A stretch of DNA of 64,000 bases from an uncultured Flavobacteriales bacterium (GTDB taxonomy: Bacteria; Bacteroidota; Bacteroidia; Flavobacteriales; Schleiferiaceae), in the NCBI GenBank assembly GCA_913055685.1, contig CAJXKC010000002.1, forward strand, positions 1 to 64,000. The letters run 5' to 3'. This document shows, one piece after another, positions 32,492 through 40,305 of the stretch. The notes beneath the pieces were generated by a model. It worked only from the letters and a program-made list of their open reading frames with translations, had not been told where the DNA came from and searched no databases. Each line of letters starts with the position of its first letter. The stretch's first letter is position 1. The position numbers were made by a program, and so were the translations under genes.

Positions 32492-33512
32492 CAGCAAGAG
32501 CTTTAAGTTCATTTTTATAAGCGCTGAGGGCCTCTAAAAGTTTGGACTTGGTCCCAGCAATATCTAGCTCGCTGCTTCCTCCGGCCGCATTGCGGTGCCC
32601 ACCGCCCTTGAAGTATTGTCGGGCAAATTGGTTTACATCGAAAGTTGTTTTGCTGCGGAAACTTAATTTAAGCATGCCATCGCGCGGCATCATAAAGGCA
32701 GCCAACTCAATGCCCTCAAGGGATAAGCCATAGTTTACGAAGCCTTCGGTATCGCCTTTTTTGAAATTACATTCCTTTAAGTCATTTGCGTTTAAGCTAA
32801 TGACCGCAGTGTGCAATTCGTCCCACACTTCCATACCGTTTAAAGCCCTACCTAATAATTGAAAGCGACTAAAGCTATTGGTGTCGTAAACCCGACTGGC
32901 TACTTTCTGACTTTCAACGCCTTTGGCCAATAATGTGCTTGCTACTTGATGGGTGATAGGAGAGGTGCTACTAAAGCGGAAGTTGCCTGTATCAGTAGCG
33001 ATTCCGGTGTAAATCGCTTCGGCCAAATCTTTATCGATTAAGTTGGTCCAACCCATGGCGTCCAGAAAATGGTAAACCATTTCACAAGTGCTCGACATGC
33101 TGGTATCGCTGTAGGTCCAATCGCAAAAATCGGAAGGTTGTTGATGATGGTCGATCATCAGTTTTTTAGCCTGGGAAGCTCGGATGCTGTCCTCCATTGG
33201 GCCGCTGCGTTTAGGATCGTTGTAGTCGAGGTGAATTAGCAACTGGGCCCGATTCATAAGCTCAGTGGCCCGTCCCTCATTTTGATCGAAAATTAATACC
33301 TCCTCGCTATGCGTCATCCACTTCAAATTTGGAGCATAGTCGTTGGGCATTACCATCTTTACCTTAAAGCCTAATTGCTTTAAGACTCCGTAGAGCCCAA
33401 TGGCTGAACCCACGGCGTCACCATCGGGATTGTGATGATTGGTGATTATTATTTCTGGCTGACTGCCAAGAAAAGCTTTGATTTCGGCAGCGAGTGAATC
33501 GAGTACTTGCAT
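32481..33512 (-). CDS. DHH family phosphoesterase, NrnA-like
   Basis: This 343-residue bifunctional type nanoRNase/pAp phosphatase has NHHNPDGDAVGSA (metal motif), LIHLDYNDPKRSG, the DHH signature in MIDHHQQPSDF, TGIATDTGNFRFS, and the DHHA1 substrate loop FKGGGHRNAAGG. Such enzymes degrade short RNAs and remove the 3'-phosphate of pAp, a side product of sulfotransferases. The ATG at 33512 lies four bases after a perfect -7 box. A frame extension to 33533 would start upstream of the transcript. It is the first gene of the isomerase block. Confidence 0.93.
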   Translation of the reverse strand: MQVLDSLAAEIKAFLGSQPEIIITNHHNPDGDAVGSAIGLYGVLKQLGFKVKMVMPNDYAPNLKWMTHSEEVLIFDQNEGRATELMNRAQLLIHLDYNDPKRSGPMEDSIRASQAKKLMIDHHQQPSDFCDWTYSDTSMSSTCEMVYHFLDAMGWTNLIDKDLAEAIYTGIATDTGNFRFSSTSPITHQVASTLLAKGVESQKVASRVYDTNSFSRFQLLGRALNGMEVWDELHTAVISLNANDLKECNFKKGDTEGFVNYGLSLEGIELAAFMMPRDGMLKLSFRSKTTFDVNQFARQYFKGGGHRNAAGGSSELDIAGTKSKLLEALSAYKNELKALADAH

Positions 33513-33516
33513 CGCA

Positions 33517-33524
33517 CAAATATA
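33517..33524 (-). promoter_or_regulatory. -7 element for the NrnA-GldI-isomerase transcript
   Basis: On the minus strand this reads TATATTTG, followed by TGCG and then the ATG at 33512. The spacing predicts a transcript that starts at or next to the start codon. Confidence 0.6.
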
Positions 33525-33561
33525 GGGGTACAATTTGGTCTTAAATGGCTAACTTGCCCAT

Positions 33562-34845
33562 ATGTCGGACAAACGTGTAAAAAATGCCTGGGCTTTTTAC
33601 GACTGGGCCAATTCGGTCTATTCCTTGGTAATTAGTACGGCCATTTTTCCCATTTATTACAATTCGGTAGCGCAGGAGAAAATTCACTTTTTGGGCGCTG
33701 ACCTGGAAAGCGCCACTTTGTACAGTTACTCACTGGCCTTTTCCTTTCTAATAGTTGCTGTAATTTCGCCTTTCCTATCAGGGATTGCTGACTACGCTGG
33801 GAATAAAAAGGGCTTTCTGAAATTCTTTGCTTGGATGGGCTCGCTGGCCTGTATGTCGCTTTTCTTTTTTGACGCCGACAATATATTCTACGGATTAAGC
33901 ATGAGTGTTTTAGCCAGTGTTGGCTTTTGGGGCTCCTTGGTTTTCTACAATGCTTTTTTACCGGAAATTGCCAAGCCGGAAGAGCAAGATTCCCTAAGTG
34001 CTAAAGGTTTTTCCCTGGGCTATATCGGTTCTTCATTATTGCTGATTTTAAACTTGGTGATGATAAGTCTGCCCGAAACTTTTGGCTTTGCAGACACCGC
34101 TGCTGCCACGCGCTTTAGCTTTTTATTGGTGGGAGTTTGGTGGATCGGATTCGCACAAATTACCTTCCGGCGATTGCCAACTAATGTGCATCATCGAAAG
34201 CCCAAAGAGGATGGCTACATCTGGCGTGGATTCCGAGAGTTGAAGTCGGTTGCCAAGCAGCTAAATGAGGCCGGTAATTTGCGTAAGTTTCTGTACAGCT
34301 TTTTCTTTTACAGTATCGGGGTACAGACCGTGATTCTCTTGGCCAGTTTATTTGGCGATCAAGAATTGGAACTGGAATCGGGGAAATTGATTGCCACTAT
34401 TTTGATTATCCAATTTGTGGGTATCGCTGGGGCTAATTTGTTTGCCTTTTTATCGCGTAAATGGGGGAATTTGCAGAGCTTGAAAATCAGTATTGTAGTA
34501 TGGGGACTGATTTGCGTTTTAGCCTATCTTTTATCCAAGGACGATCCGTGGGTAGAGTATAAATTCTACGCTATTGGCGGCTTAGTTGGATTGGTGATGG
34601 GAGGTATACAAGCGATTAGTCGTAGTACCTATTCCAAACTATTGCCCGAAACTGAATCCAGTGCTAGTTTCTTCAGCTTTTTTGACGTTACCGAGAAGGT
34701 GGCCATCATCTGCGGAACCTTTGTTTACGGTTTATTAATTCAGTTAACAGGGGATATGAAAGCCAGTGCTTTGGCCTTATCGGTTTTCTTCTTGATTGGA
34801 TTTCTACAAATCCTTCGCATTCGCAAAGGCAAAGAGGTGTTTTAA
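33562..34845 (+). CDS. MFS transporter, UMF1/Atg22 type
   Basis: This 427-residue protein has about twelve membrane segments. The N-terminal KNAWAFYDWANSVYSLVI is the signature of the UMF1/Atg22 branch of the major facilitator superfamily, followed by SPFLSGIADYAGNKK between segments two and three and GGIQAISRSTYSKLLPE in the second half. Atg22 exports amino acids from the yeast vacuole; bacterial substrates are mostly unknown. It is divergent from the NrnA-like gene across 49 bases. Only an imperfect -7 box is seen before it. Confidence 0.92.
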   Translation: MSDKRVKNAWAFYDWANSVYSLVISTAIFPIYYNSVAQEKIHFLGADLESATLYSYSLAFSFLIVAVISPFLSGIADYAGNKKGFLKFFAWMGSLACMSLFFFDADNIFYGLSMSVLASVGFWGSLVFYNAFLPEIAKPEEQDSLSAKGFSLGYIGSSLLLILNLVMISLPETFGFADTAAATRFSFLLVGVWWIGFAQITFRRLPTNVHHRKPKEDGYIWRGFRELKSVAKQLNEAGNLRKFLYSFFFYSIGVQTVILLASLFGDQELELESGKLIATILIIQFVGIAGANLFAFLSRKWGNLQSLKISIVVWGLICVLAYLLSKDDPWVEYKFYAIGGLVGLVMGGIQAISRSTYSKLLPETESSASFFSFFDVTEKVAIICGTFVYGLLIQLTGDMKASALALSVFFLIGFLQILRIRKGKEVF

Positions 34846-35228
34846 GGAATTACCGAGGCAAAATCGAGACGAACCTCTTCAAAGAGCTCATCAAAACCGA
34901 TTACTCGACCTTTTAAATAAATACTGTCTCCGGCATTCATGGCTGGCAGGCTAGCATTGCTATCTAGTTTAGCGTAAATACCTTCTTCTAATTTTAGGGC
35001 ATCACCATCAATTTCACTCAGTTTTCCTTTAATCGCTACAACTTGATCGAGGTATAGCGAGTCGGCCAAATTTCGATCCTGGTTAAATTGACTTACCAAG
35101 CTCCCCGCCGCTAGAGTTATGCTCGCCTCTTCATTGGCGGCGTCCCGATGCGGTTTGTGAAAAACGTAGAGGTAGCCGAGAAAGGCGAAGGCTAAAACCA
35201 CTACAATTAGCCCAATCAATTTTTTCAT
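34842..35228 (-). CDS. Small membrane-anchored OB-fold protein (tRNA_anti-like family)
   Basis: This 128-residue protein begins with one membrane segment (KKLIGLIVVVLAFAFLGYLYV), then HKPHRDAANEEASITL, and then an OB-like set of strands (VVAIKGKLSEIDGDALKLEEGIYAKLD, DSIYLKGRVIGFDELFEEVRLDF in parts). This resembles the tRNA_anti-like family of small Bacteroidota proteins whose role is unknown. The ATG at 35228 gives the anchor; the frame runs on to 35273 without benefit. It converges on the UMF1-type gene with a four-base overlap. Confidence 0.75.
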   Translation of the reverse strand: MKKLIGLIVVVLAFAFLGYLYVFHKPHRDAANEEASITLAAGSLVSQFNQDRNLADSLYLDQVVAIKGKLSEIDGDALKLEEGIYAKLDSNASLPAMNAGDSIYLKGRVIGFDELFEEVRLDFASVIP

Positions 35229-35326
35229 AATTTTTGCTTTTAAGAAGCCTAGCAAACTATCTTGCTGATTCAAACGTATTTAAAATAACGGCAATAGCCT
35301 GTAAAACGTTTGGCCAATTTATAATT

Positions 35327-35689
35327 ATGCGAAAAACAACAGTCCTTTTAGCCCTTTTTGCTTTGTTAGCGTGTAGCAAGGAAAATGTGGAAGATTTGCG
35401 TTCAGAAATAAACTGTGATACTGCGGAAGTAAGCTATCAAGGTGAATTAAAAGCCCTGCTAACTAATTCTTGTGCTCAGCCCAATTGCCACATTGGACCG
35501 AACGCCATTGGAGGCCTTGATTTAAGCACCTATGAAGATGTGAAGCAGATAGCCGATAATGGTAATTTGGTGGGTAGAATTCGGGGTACTACCGGTAATT
35601 TAATGCCACCTCCCGGATCCGGGATTTTAAGCGATTGTGAAATTTCAAAAATTAGCGCCTGGGTGGATGCCGGTGCTGCAAATAATTAA
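35327..35689 (+). CDS. Cytochrome c-like lipoprotein with a CxxxxCH motif
   Basis: This is a 120-residue predicted lipoprotein with lipobox LLACS (Cys at about residue 16). The haem site is unusual: Cys49 and Cys54-His55 with four residues between the cysteines (CAQPNCH), not two. Met93 in NLMPPPGSG is a good sixth ligand. LDLSTYEDVKQIA and KISAWVDAGA are typical of Bacteroidota and Planctomycetes cytochrome domains of this kind. It lies two bases before a YceI gene and a DUF5777 barrel gene, so the three form an operon. It is probably a periplasmic electron carrier. Whether haem attaches is inferred. Confidence 0.8.
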   Translation: MRKTTVLLALFALLACSKENVEDLRSEINCDTAEVSYQGELKALLTNSCAQPNCHIGPNAIGGLDLSTYEDVKQIADNGNLVGRIRGTTGNLMPPPGSGILSDCEISKISAWVDAGAANN

Positions 35690-35691
35690 TA

Positions 35692-36222
35692 ATGAGATAT
35701 TTAATTTTCGGATTAGTACTTTCCTTTGGATTATCAGCTCAAAAACTTAGTACTCGTAAAGGTTATGTGAAGTTCTTTAGCGATGCTGCGGTAGAGGAGA
35801 TTGAAGCAGAAAATACGCAGTGTTCCAGCATTATTAATCTGGATAATGGTTCTTTTGCTTTTCTAGTGCCCATTAAAGCTTTTCAGTTTGAGAAAGCCCT
35901 CATGCAGGAGCATTTCAACGAAAACTACATGGAGAGTGGCAAATACCCTAATGCTAGTTTTAAAGGAAACATCTTGTCTTTTGAGTCCCCAGATTTAAGC
36001 AAGGATCAAAACTTGAAATGGAAATTAAAAGGTAGGCTCACTATTCATGGCGTGGAACGAGAGATTGAAGAGGAAGTAATGGTGCGTATTAAAGACGGTA
36101 AGCTTAGCTTAAGCAGCGAATTCAACTTGAAAGTCAGTGATTACGGAATTGATATTCCGGCTACTAAGAAAGATAATATTAGTAATGATCTAAAGATCAC
36201 GGTAAAATTCCAGTATGACTAA
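35692..36222 (+). CDS. YceI family periplasmic protein
   Basis: This 176-residue protein has a signal peptide (MRYLIFGLVLSFGLSAQ) and the lipocalin-like YceI fold: KGYVKFFSDAA, a middle FQFEKALMQEHFNENYMES, KYPNASFKGNI, GRLTIHGVEREIE and the final strand DLKITVKFQY. YceI proteins bind long polyisoprenoid or amide lipids, and several sit beside cytochrome genes. Here it lies between a c-type cytochrome lipoprotein gene (gap of 2 bases) and a DUF5777 barrel gene (8-base overlap), which suggests a shared envelope redox function. The ligand is unknown. Confidence 0.9.
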   Translation: MRYLIFGLVLSFGLSAQKLSTRKGYVKFFSDAAVEEIEAENTQCSSIINLDNGSFAFLVPIKAFQFEKALMQEHFNENYMESGKYPNASFKGNILSFESPDLSKDQNLKWKLKGRLTIHGVEREIEEEVMVRIKDGKLSLSSEFNLKVSDYGIDIPATKKDNISNDLKITVKFQYD

Positions 36223-37144
36223 AAACTTACTTTTGGTAGGGGCGGTCTTTGCCTTACCATTTTTTGCGATTGCTCAGGGCGATGATCTCCTAGCGGAGTT
36301 AGAGGAAAAAACAAAGCCTGCCACCACTTATGCTTTTGCGACTTGGAAAGGCACCAAAGTGGTGAATCTACAAACCAATGAGATGCCTGCTAAGGGAGTC
36401 TTGCAGTATACTATACTGCATCGCTTTGGCGCTTTTAACGACGATTTCTTCTATAATTTCATGGGCTTGGATAATGCTCAGGTAAGACTGACTTTAGATT
36501 ATAGTCCGACTACCTGGTTAAACCTAGGCCTAGGTCATACAGGTTTTTTAAAGACTTATGATTTCTTTGCCAAATACCGTTTAACGCGTCAATCTAAGGG
36601 TGCGCGCAATATGCCGGTGAGCATAGTGGGCTACTCTTCGATGTATTATTCTGCGCAACGTTATAATGATGGTATCGATCGGAATTTTAGTCGGCGTACT
36701 TCCTATGTTCATGAATTGGTAATCTCGCGAAAATTCTCGCAAAACTTTAGTGCCGAGTTAGTCCCTACCCTCATTCATTCTAATTTGGTTCAACGCAGTG
36801 CCGACAATAATACCCTATTTGCACTAGGCATGGCGGCCCGCTATAAGGTAACACCAATGATTGCTTTAACGGTGGAGTATGTACCGGTCTTAAACCCCAA
36901 TCAATACCCCGATATTAATCCCGATCCATTAGCCTTGCCGGCGGATTTAAACCTGAGCAATTTCACCAATGCATTATCGGTGGGATTTGACATAGAAACG
37001 GGAGGGCATGTATTCCAACTGTTTGTGACCAATGCCCGCGGTGTAGCGGAGCCTTATGCCTTTGGACAGAATACCGGTTCTTGGTTAAACGGAGATTTAC
37101 ACTTCGGATTTAATATTAGTCGTGTATTTACGGTTGGACCGTAG
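36215..37144 (+). CDS. DUF5777-like outer-membrane beta-barrel protein
   Basis: This 309-residue protein has a signal peptide (NLLLVGAVFALPFFAIAQ) and then TTYAFATWKGTKVVNLQTNEMPAKGVLQYTI-type strands (quoted in parts), HRFGAFNDDFFYNFMGLDNAQVRL and repeated amphipathic strands to the end. It matches my memory of the DUF5777 family, which accompanies cytochrome c and YceI genes in Bacteroidota. It overlaps the yceI-like gene by eight bases. The stop codon is followed after no gap by the promoter of the next gene. The role is unknown; an outer-membrane location is likely. Confidence 0.82.
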   Translation: MTKNLLLVGAVFALPFFAIAQGDDLLAELEEKTKPATTYAFATWKGTKVVNLQTNEMPAKGVLQYTILHRFGAFNDDFFYNFMGLDNAQVRLTLDYSPTTWLNLGLGHTGFLKTYDFFAKYRLTRQSKGARNMPVSIVGYSSMYYSAQRYNDGIDRNFSRRTSYVHELVISRKFSQNFSAELVPTLIHSNLVQRSADNNTLFALGMAARYKVTPMIALTVEYVPVLNPNQYPDINPDPLALPADLNLSNFTNALSVGFDIETGGHVFQLFVTNARGVAEPYAFGQNTGSWLNGDLHFGFNISRVFTVGP

Positions 37145-37152
37145 TACCTTTG
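37145..37152 (+). promoter_or_regulatory. -7 element for the TetA-like MFS gene
   Basis: TACCTTTG matches TAnnTTTG and begins directly after the stop codon of the preceding gene. It lies 49 bases before the ATG at 37202. A hairpin with a T-run lies between them. Confidence 0.55.
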
Positions 37153-37163
37153 CAGCGAAAAGG

Positions 37164-37191
37164 AGAGGCCTAAAGGCAAACCCTCTTTTTT
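37164..37191 (+). terminator. Weak terminator or leader attenuator
   Basis: AGAGG (37164-37168) pairs with CCTCT (37182-37186), with an alternative inner pairing of GCCT with AGGC, followed by T residues to 37191. It lies downstream of the -7 box at 37145-37152 and upstream of the ATG at 37202, so it may end the cytochrome operon or attenuate the transporter gene. Confidence 0.45.
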
Positions 37192-37201
37192 AAACACCAA
37201 T

Positions 37202-38422
37202 ATGAAGGGGAAAAAAGCGGCGATACGCTTCATCTTTATCACCATCCTTATCGATGTTATAGGCATTGGAATTATCATTCCGATTGTTCCCAATCTTATC
37301 CAGGAACTAACCAATTTGGGGAATAGCGAGGCTGCGGTATTTGGAGGTTTCCTAGCGGCTACCTATGCCAGTATGCAGATTATTTTCGCCCCAATTTTAG
37401 GTGCATTGAGCGATAAGTATGGCAGGCGGAAATTATTACTGATTTCTCTATTTGGTTTAGGCCTTGACTATTTAGTGATTGTATTTGCACCAACCTTAAC
37501 TTGGCTCTTTGTGGCTCGAATAATTTCCGGTATTTGCGGCAGTAGTGTTACAGTTGCTAATGCCTATATCGCTGATATTAGCGAGGCTAAGGATCGTGCC
37601 AAAAACTTTGGGATGATAGGTGCCGCCTTCGGACTCGGTTTTATTATTGGTCCGGCTCTAGGCGGACTATTAGGAGAATACGGCACTAGGGTTCCCTTTA
37701 TGGTAGCGGCCGCCATGGCCTTAGTAAATTGGTTGTATGGTTACTTCATTGTTCCCGAATCGCTTAGTCCAGATAATCGCCGCGATTTTTCCTGGAAGCG
37801 CGCCAATCCCGTAGGGACTTTAAAAAGCATTATCTCCAATAAGTTACTTTTTCCCTTACTGTTAAGCTTTTTTATTATTTACATCGCCTCCCATGCCACC
37901 CAGTCTAATTGGTCTTTTTACACCAAGGAACGCTTCAATTGGAGTCCTCTAGAAATAGGCCTTTCCTTAGGCTTTGTTGGGATAATGGTTTCCTTAGTGC
38001 AAGGCTTCCTTATTGGCAAGGTAGTGGCTAAGATTGGTGAGGTGCGGGCAGTTTACGTTGGCTTCTTTTTTTATATCGTAGGAATGCTCCTGTTGGGCTT
38101 GGTTACCGAGGTATGGATGATTTATGCGGCCATCGTGCCTTATGCTCTGAGCGGTTTTGCCGGACCTTCGCTACAATCTGTGATGGCTGGCCAAACACCA
38201 GCAAATGCTCAGGGTGAACTGCAAGGAGGCTTAACCAATTTGTCGATGTTGGCGGCTATTATTGGTCCGCCATTAATGACCGGAATCTTTAGGTTTTATA
38301 CCGATCCCGCCAATGAAGTTTACCTTCCTGGTGCACCTTTTTACGTGGCCAGTGGATTAACTCTCATGTCTTTGGTGGTGGTTTATTATGGCCTTAGTCG
38401 CCTCAGCCGTAAGGCCTCTTAA
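37202..38422 (+). CDS. MFS transporter, TetA-like
   Basis: This is a 406-residue protein with twelve membrane segments. The first segment FIFITILIDVIGIGIIIPIVP, the loop APILGALSDKYGRRKLLL between segments two and three (the family DRxGR-type motif), and the motif C-like GFIIGPALGGLLGEYG in segment five match the DHA1 drug:proton antiporter group that includes TetA. Chromosomal members in Bacteroidota are of unknown substrate, so drug resistance should not be assumed. It is preceded by its own promoter and a leader hairpin. Confidence 0.92.
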   Translation: MKGKKAAIRFIFITILIDVIGIGIIIPIVPNLIQELTNLGNSEAAVFGGFLAATYASMQIIFAPILGALSDKYGRRKLLLISLFGLGLDYLVIVFAPTLTWLFVARIISGICGSSVTVANAYIADISEAKDRAKNFGMIGAAFGLGFIIGPALGGLLGEYGTRVPFMVAAAMALVNWLYGYFIVPESLSPDNRRDFSWKRANPVGTLKSIISNKLLFPLLLSFFIIYIASHATQSNWSFYTKERFNWSPLEIGLSLGFVGIMVSLVQGFLIGKVVAKIGEVRAVYVGFFFYIVGMLLLGLVTEVWMIYAAIVPYALSGFAGPSLQSVMAGQTPANAQGELQGGLTNLSMLAAIIGPPLMTGIFRFYTDPANEVYLPGAPFYVASGLTLMSLVVVYYGLSRLSRKAS

Positions 38423-38425
38423 AAC

Positions 38426-38905
38426 TTAGGGCTTCTTTAAGGCGCCTAGTTTGAAGGTGCAGGCCGTTGCTACGTTTCCCGAATTGAGTTCCAGGAAAAG
38501 GCTGTCTGCCTGATGCTCAATGACAATGGTGCCCCCATATATTTGTCCCTGAAAATTCCCACGGTAAAATTCTTGACTATCTAGAACGACTGAGTCCTGT
38601 AAGATCTCATTTTCATGCAACCAATTGGAAGAGAAGCTGAGGTGATAGTTTAGGGCATTACTATAGCTGCTGTCTTCGACCTCTGCGCTAAAAGTCATTA
38701 AACTGGTATCTCTTTGATTTTGCCAATTGCCAGCGCTATCCCTCGCCATGTAGCTTAGAATTTGAATGCCAGAGCCTTGGTAGCTTCCGGCTAAAGCCTG
38801 AAAGGGATTTGGATTGGCGCTTGATTGGTCGGGTGGAAGTTGACATTCATCTTTGCTACAGGCACCAAAAATGAGCAGAAAAGTCAAAAGTAGGGAGCGA
38901 TTCAT
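38426..38905 (-). CDS. Hypothetical lipoprotein
   Basis: I do not recognise this protein. From the ATG at 38905 it is 159 residues, with a lipobox (LLIFGACS) at about residues 11-18. The rest is beta-rich: YQGSGIQIL, the DTSLMTFSAEVEDSSYS region, YHLSFSSNW, IVIEHQADSLFLEL. It resembles the many small lipocalin-like lipoproteins of Bacteroidota. A start at 38968 would lie inside the dapD terminator and would hide the signal peptide. It is placed after dapD on the same strand but beyond that terminator. Confidence 0.7.
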   Translation of the reverse strand: MNRSLLLTFLLIFGACSKDECQLPPDQSSANPNPFQALAGSYQGSGIQILSYMARDSAGNWQNQRDTSLMTFSAEVEDSSYSNALNYHLSFSSNWLHENEILQDSVVLDSQEFYRGNFQGQIYGGTIVIEHQADSLFLELNSGNVATACTFKLGALKKP

Positions 38906-38942
38906 AAAAGCAGATTTCTTTAAAGGTACAGAGTTAAAGGTG

Positions 38943-38973
38943 AAAAAAAAAGCCCTTGGAAAGTCCAAGGGCT
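38943..38973 (-). terminator. dapD terminator
   Basis: A perfect ten-base stem, AGCCCTTGGA (38951-38960) with TCCAAGGGCT (38964-38973), has a three-base loop. On the minus strand it is followed by a run of T residues (38943-38951). It lies 21 bases after the dapD stop codon. Confidence 0.93.
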
Positions 38974-38993
38974 GTATTAATTTATTTGTAAAG

Positions 38994-39809
38994 CTATACC
39001 GCTACATTGTATTCGCGTAAGGCATCATTTAAGGAAGTCTTCTTATTGGTACTTTCTTTCCGCTTGCCAATGATTAAGGCACAGGGAACATTATAGGTGC
39101 CTGCTGGGAAGTCTTTGGGCATAGAACCAGGAATAACTACCGATCGGGCGGGGATATAACCTTTAATTTCCTTTGGTTCTGGACCGCTAACATCAATAAT
39201 TTTGGTAGAGGCCGTTAAAACCACATTGGCTCCTAGTACCGCTTCTTCCTCGATGCGAATACCCTCCACTACTATACAACGCGAGCCAATAAAGCAATTA
39301 TCTTCAATAATAACGGGGGCCGCTTGTACTGGCTCTAATACGCCACCGATTCCTACTCCGCCGCTGAGGTGTACATTTTTACCGATTTGGGCACAGCTAC
39401 CCACCGTAGCCCAAGTGTCTACCATGGTACCCGCGTCCACATAGGCGCCGATATTTACATAAGAAGGCATCATTACTACACCCGGGGAGACATAAGCCCC
39501 GTAACGAGCTACCGCATGAGGAACTACGCGAATGCCTAGTTTTTCGTAATCTCTTTTTAAGGGAATTTTGTCGTGGAACTCTAAGGGCCCAGCTTCAATA
39601 GTTTCCATTTTACGAGTAGGGAAATAAAGGATTACCGCCTTTTTCACCCATTCGTGTACCTGCCATTTTCCGTCCACTTTTTCGGCACAGCGCAAATGGC
39701 CTTTGTCAATGGCTTCGATACATTCTTCAATCGCTTTTACGGTTTCCACTTTTTCTAAAAGGGAACGATCTTCCCAGGCAGATTCAATTAAGCTTTGATG
39801 CTCCTTCAT
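38994..39809 (-). CDS. dapD: Tetrahydrodipicolinate N-succinyltransferase
   Basis: This 271-residue enzyme adds succinyl from succinyl-CoA to tetrahydrodipicolinate in lysine and diaminopimelate synthesis. It has an N-terminal helical domain, then a left-handed beta-helix with hexapeptide repeats (VMMPSYVNIGAYVDAGTMVDTWATVGSCAQIG, in parts) including the characteristic GGVGIGGVLEPVQAAPVIIEDNCFIGSRC region, and a C-terminal segment with GSMPKDFPAGTYNVPCALIIGKR. The family length is 270-275. It is divergent from ruvX with an unusual shared promoter region. Confidence 0.97.
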   Translation of the reverse strand: MKEHQSLIESAWEDRSLLEKVETVKAIEECIEAIDKGHLRCAEKVDGKWQVHEWVKKAVILYFPTRKMETIEAGPLEFHDKIPLKRDYEKLGIRVVPHAVARYGAYVSPGVVMMPSYVNIGAYVDAGTMVDTWATVGSCAQIGKNVHLSGGVGIGGVLEPVQAAPVIIEDNCFIGSRCIVVEGIRIEEEAVLGANVVLTASTKIIDVSGPEPKEIKGYIPARSVVIPGSMPKDFPAGTYNVPCALIIGKRKESTNKKTSLNDALREYNVAV

Positions 39810-39819
39810 TTTGCTATCT

Positions 39820-39827
39820 TAAATTTG
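39820..39827 (+). promoter_or_regulatory. ruvX -7 element
   Basis: TAAATTTG matches the consensus and lies 16 bases before the ruvX ATG. It faces the dapD box at 39830-39837 across two bases (TAAATTTGCGCAAAAGTA), so the two promoters overlap completely. Confidence 0.6.
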
Positions 39828-39829
39828 CG

Positions 39830-39837
39830 CAAAAGTA
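39830..39837 (-). promoter_or_regulatory. dapD -7 element
   Basis: On the minus strand this reads TACTTTTG. It lies 20 bases before the dapD ATG at 39809 and points toward the ruvX box. Both transcripts would begin inside the other promoter. Confidence 0.6.
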
Positions 39838-39843
39838 TGAAGA

Positions 39844-40254
39844 ATGGCTAAAGTGATTGCCCTAGATATTGGAGGAAAACGGACCGGAGTGGCCGAAACC
39901 GATCCCCTGCAAATGATTGCCTCCCCAAGGGAGACCGTGGCTACTGATCAATTGGCCGAGTACTTGGATAAGCTAATGCAGGAGGCACCGGTTGATACTA
40001 TTGTTTTGGGTGAACCATTGGCTTTAGACGGTGGAGATAGTGATAATTCCCAGCGGGTACGAGAATGGCAAAAGAAGCTTGAGGAAAAGTACCCCCAAAT
40101 GGATATTGTCTTGCAGGATGAGCGTTTTAGTTCAAAAATGGCGCAAAGAGCTTTAATTGATAGTGGTGTTAAAAAGAAGAAACGTCGCGAAAAGGGCTCC
40201 CTCGATAAAATAAGCGCAGCCATCATTTTACAGGATTATCTCGATCATCGCTAA
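39844..40254 (+). CDS. ruvX: RuvX/YqgF-type Holliday junction resolvase-like protein
   Basis: This 136-residue RNase H-fold protein has ALDIGGKRTGVAETD (the first catalytic Asp), VLGEPLALDGGDSD, QDERFSSKMAQRAL and the final SLDKISAAIILQDYL with another acidic site. It is implicated in 16S rRNA 5'-end processing and possibly in junction cleavage. It comes first in the conserved run ruvX-def-lipoprotein-DUF5606-mazG, although def has its own promoter 30 bases after the ruvX stop. Length and start are normal. Confidence 0.93.
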   Translation: MAKVIALDIGGKRTGVAETDPLQMIASPRETVATDQLAEYLDKLMQEAPVDTIVLGEPLALDGGDSDNSQRVREWQKKLEEKYPQMDIVLQDERFSSKMAQRALIDSGVKKKKRREKGSLDKISAAIILQDYLDHR

Positions 40255-40283
40255 GTTGACCTTGGCAATCGCATTCCAATCTG

Positions 40284-40291
40284 TATTTTTG
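40284..40291 (+). promoter_or_regulatory. def operon -7 element
   Basis: TATTTTTG matches TAnnTTTG and lies 14 bases before the def ATG at 40306. TTGG at 40262-40265 is a plausible -33 element at an 18-base distance. Confidence 0.55.
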
Positions 40292-40305
40292 TCGAAAATT
40301 AAAGC

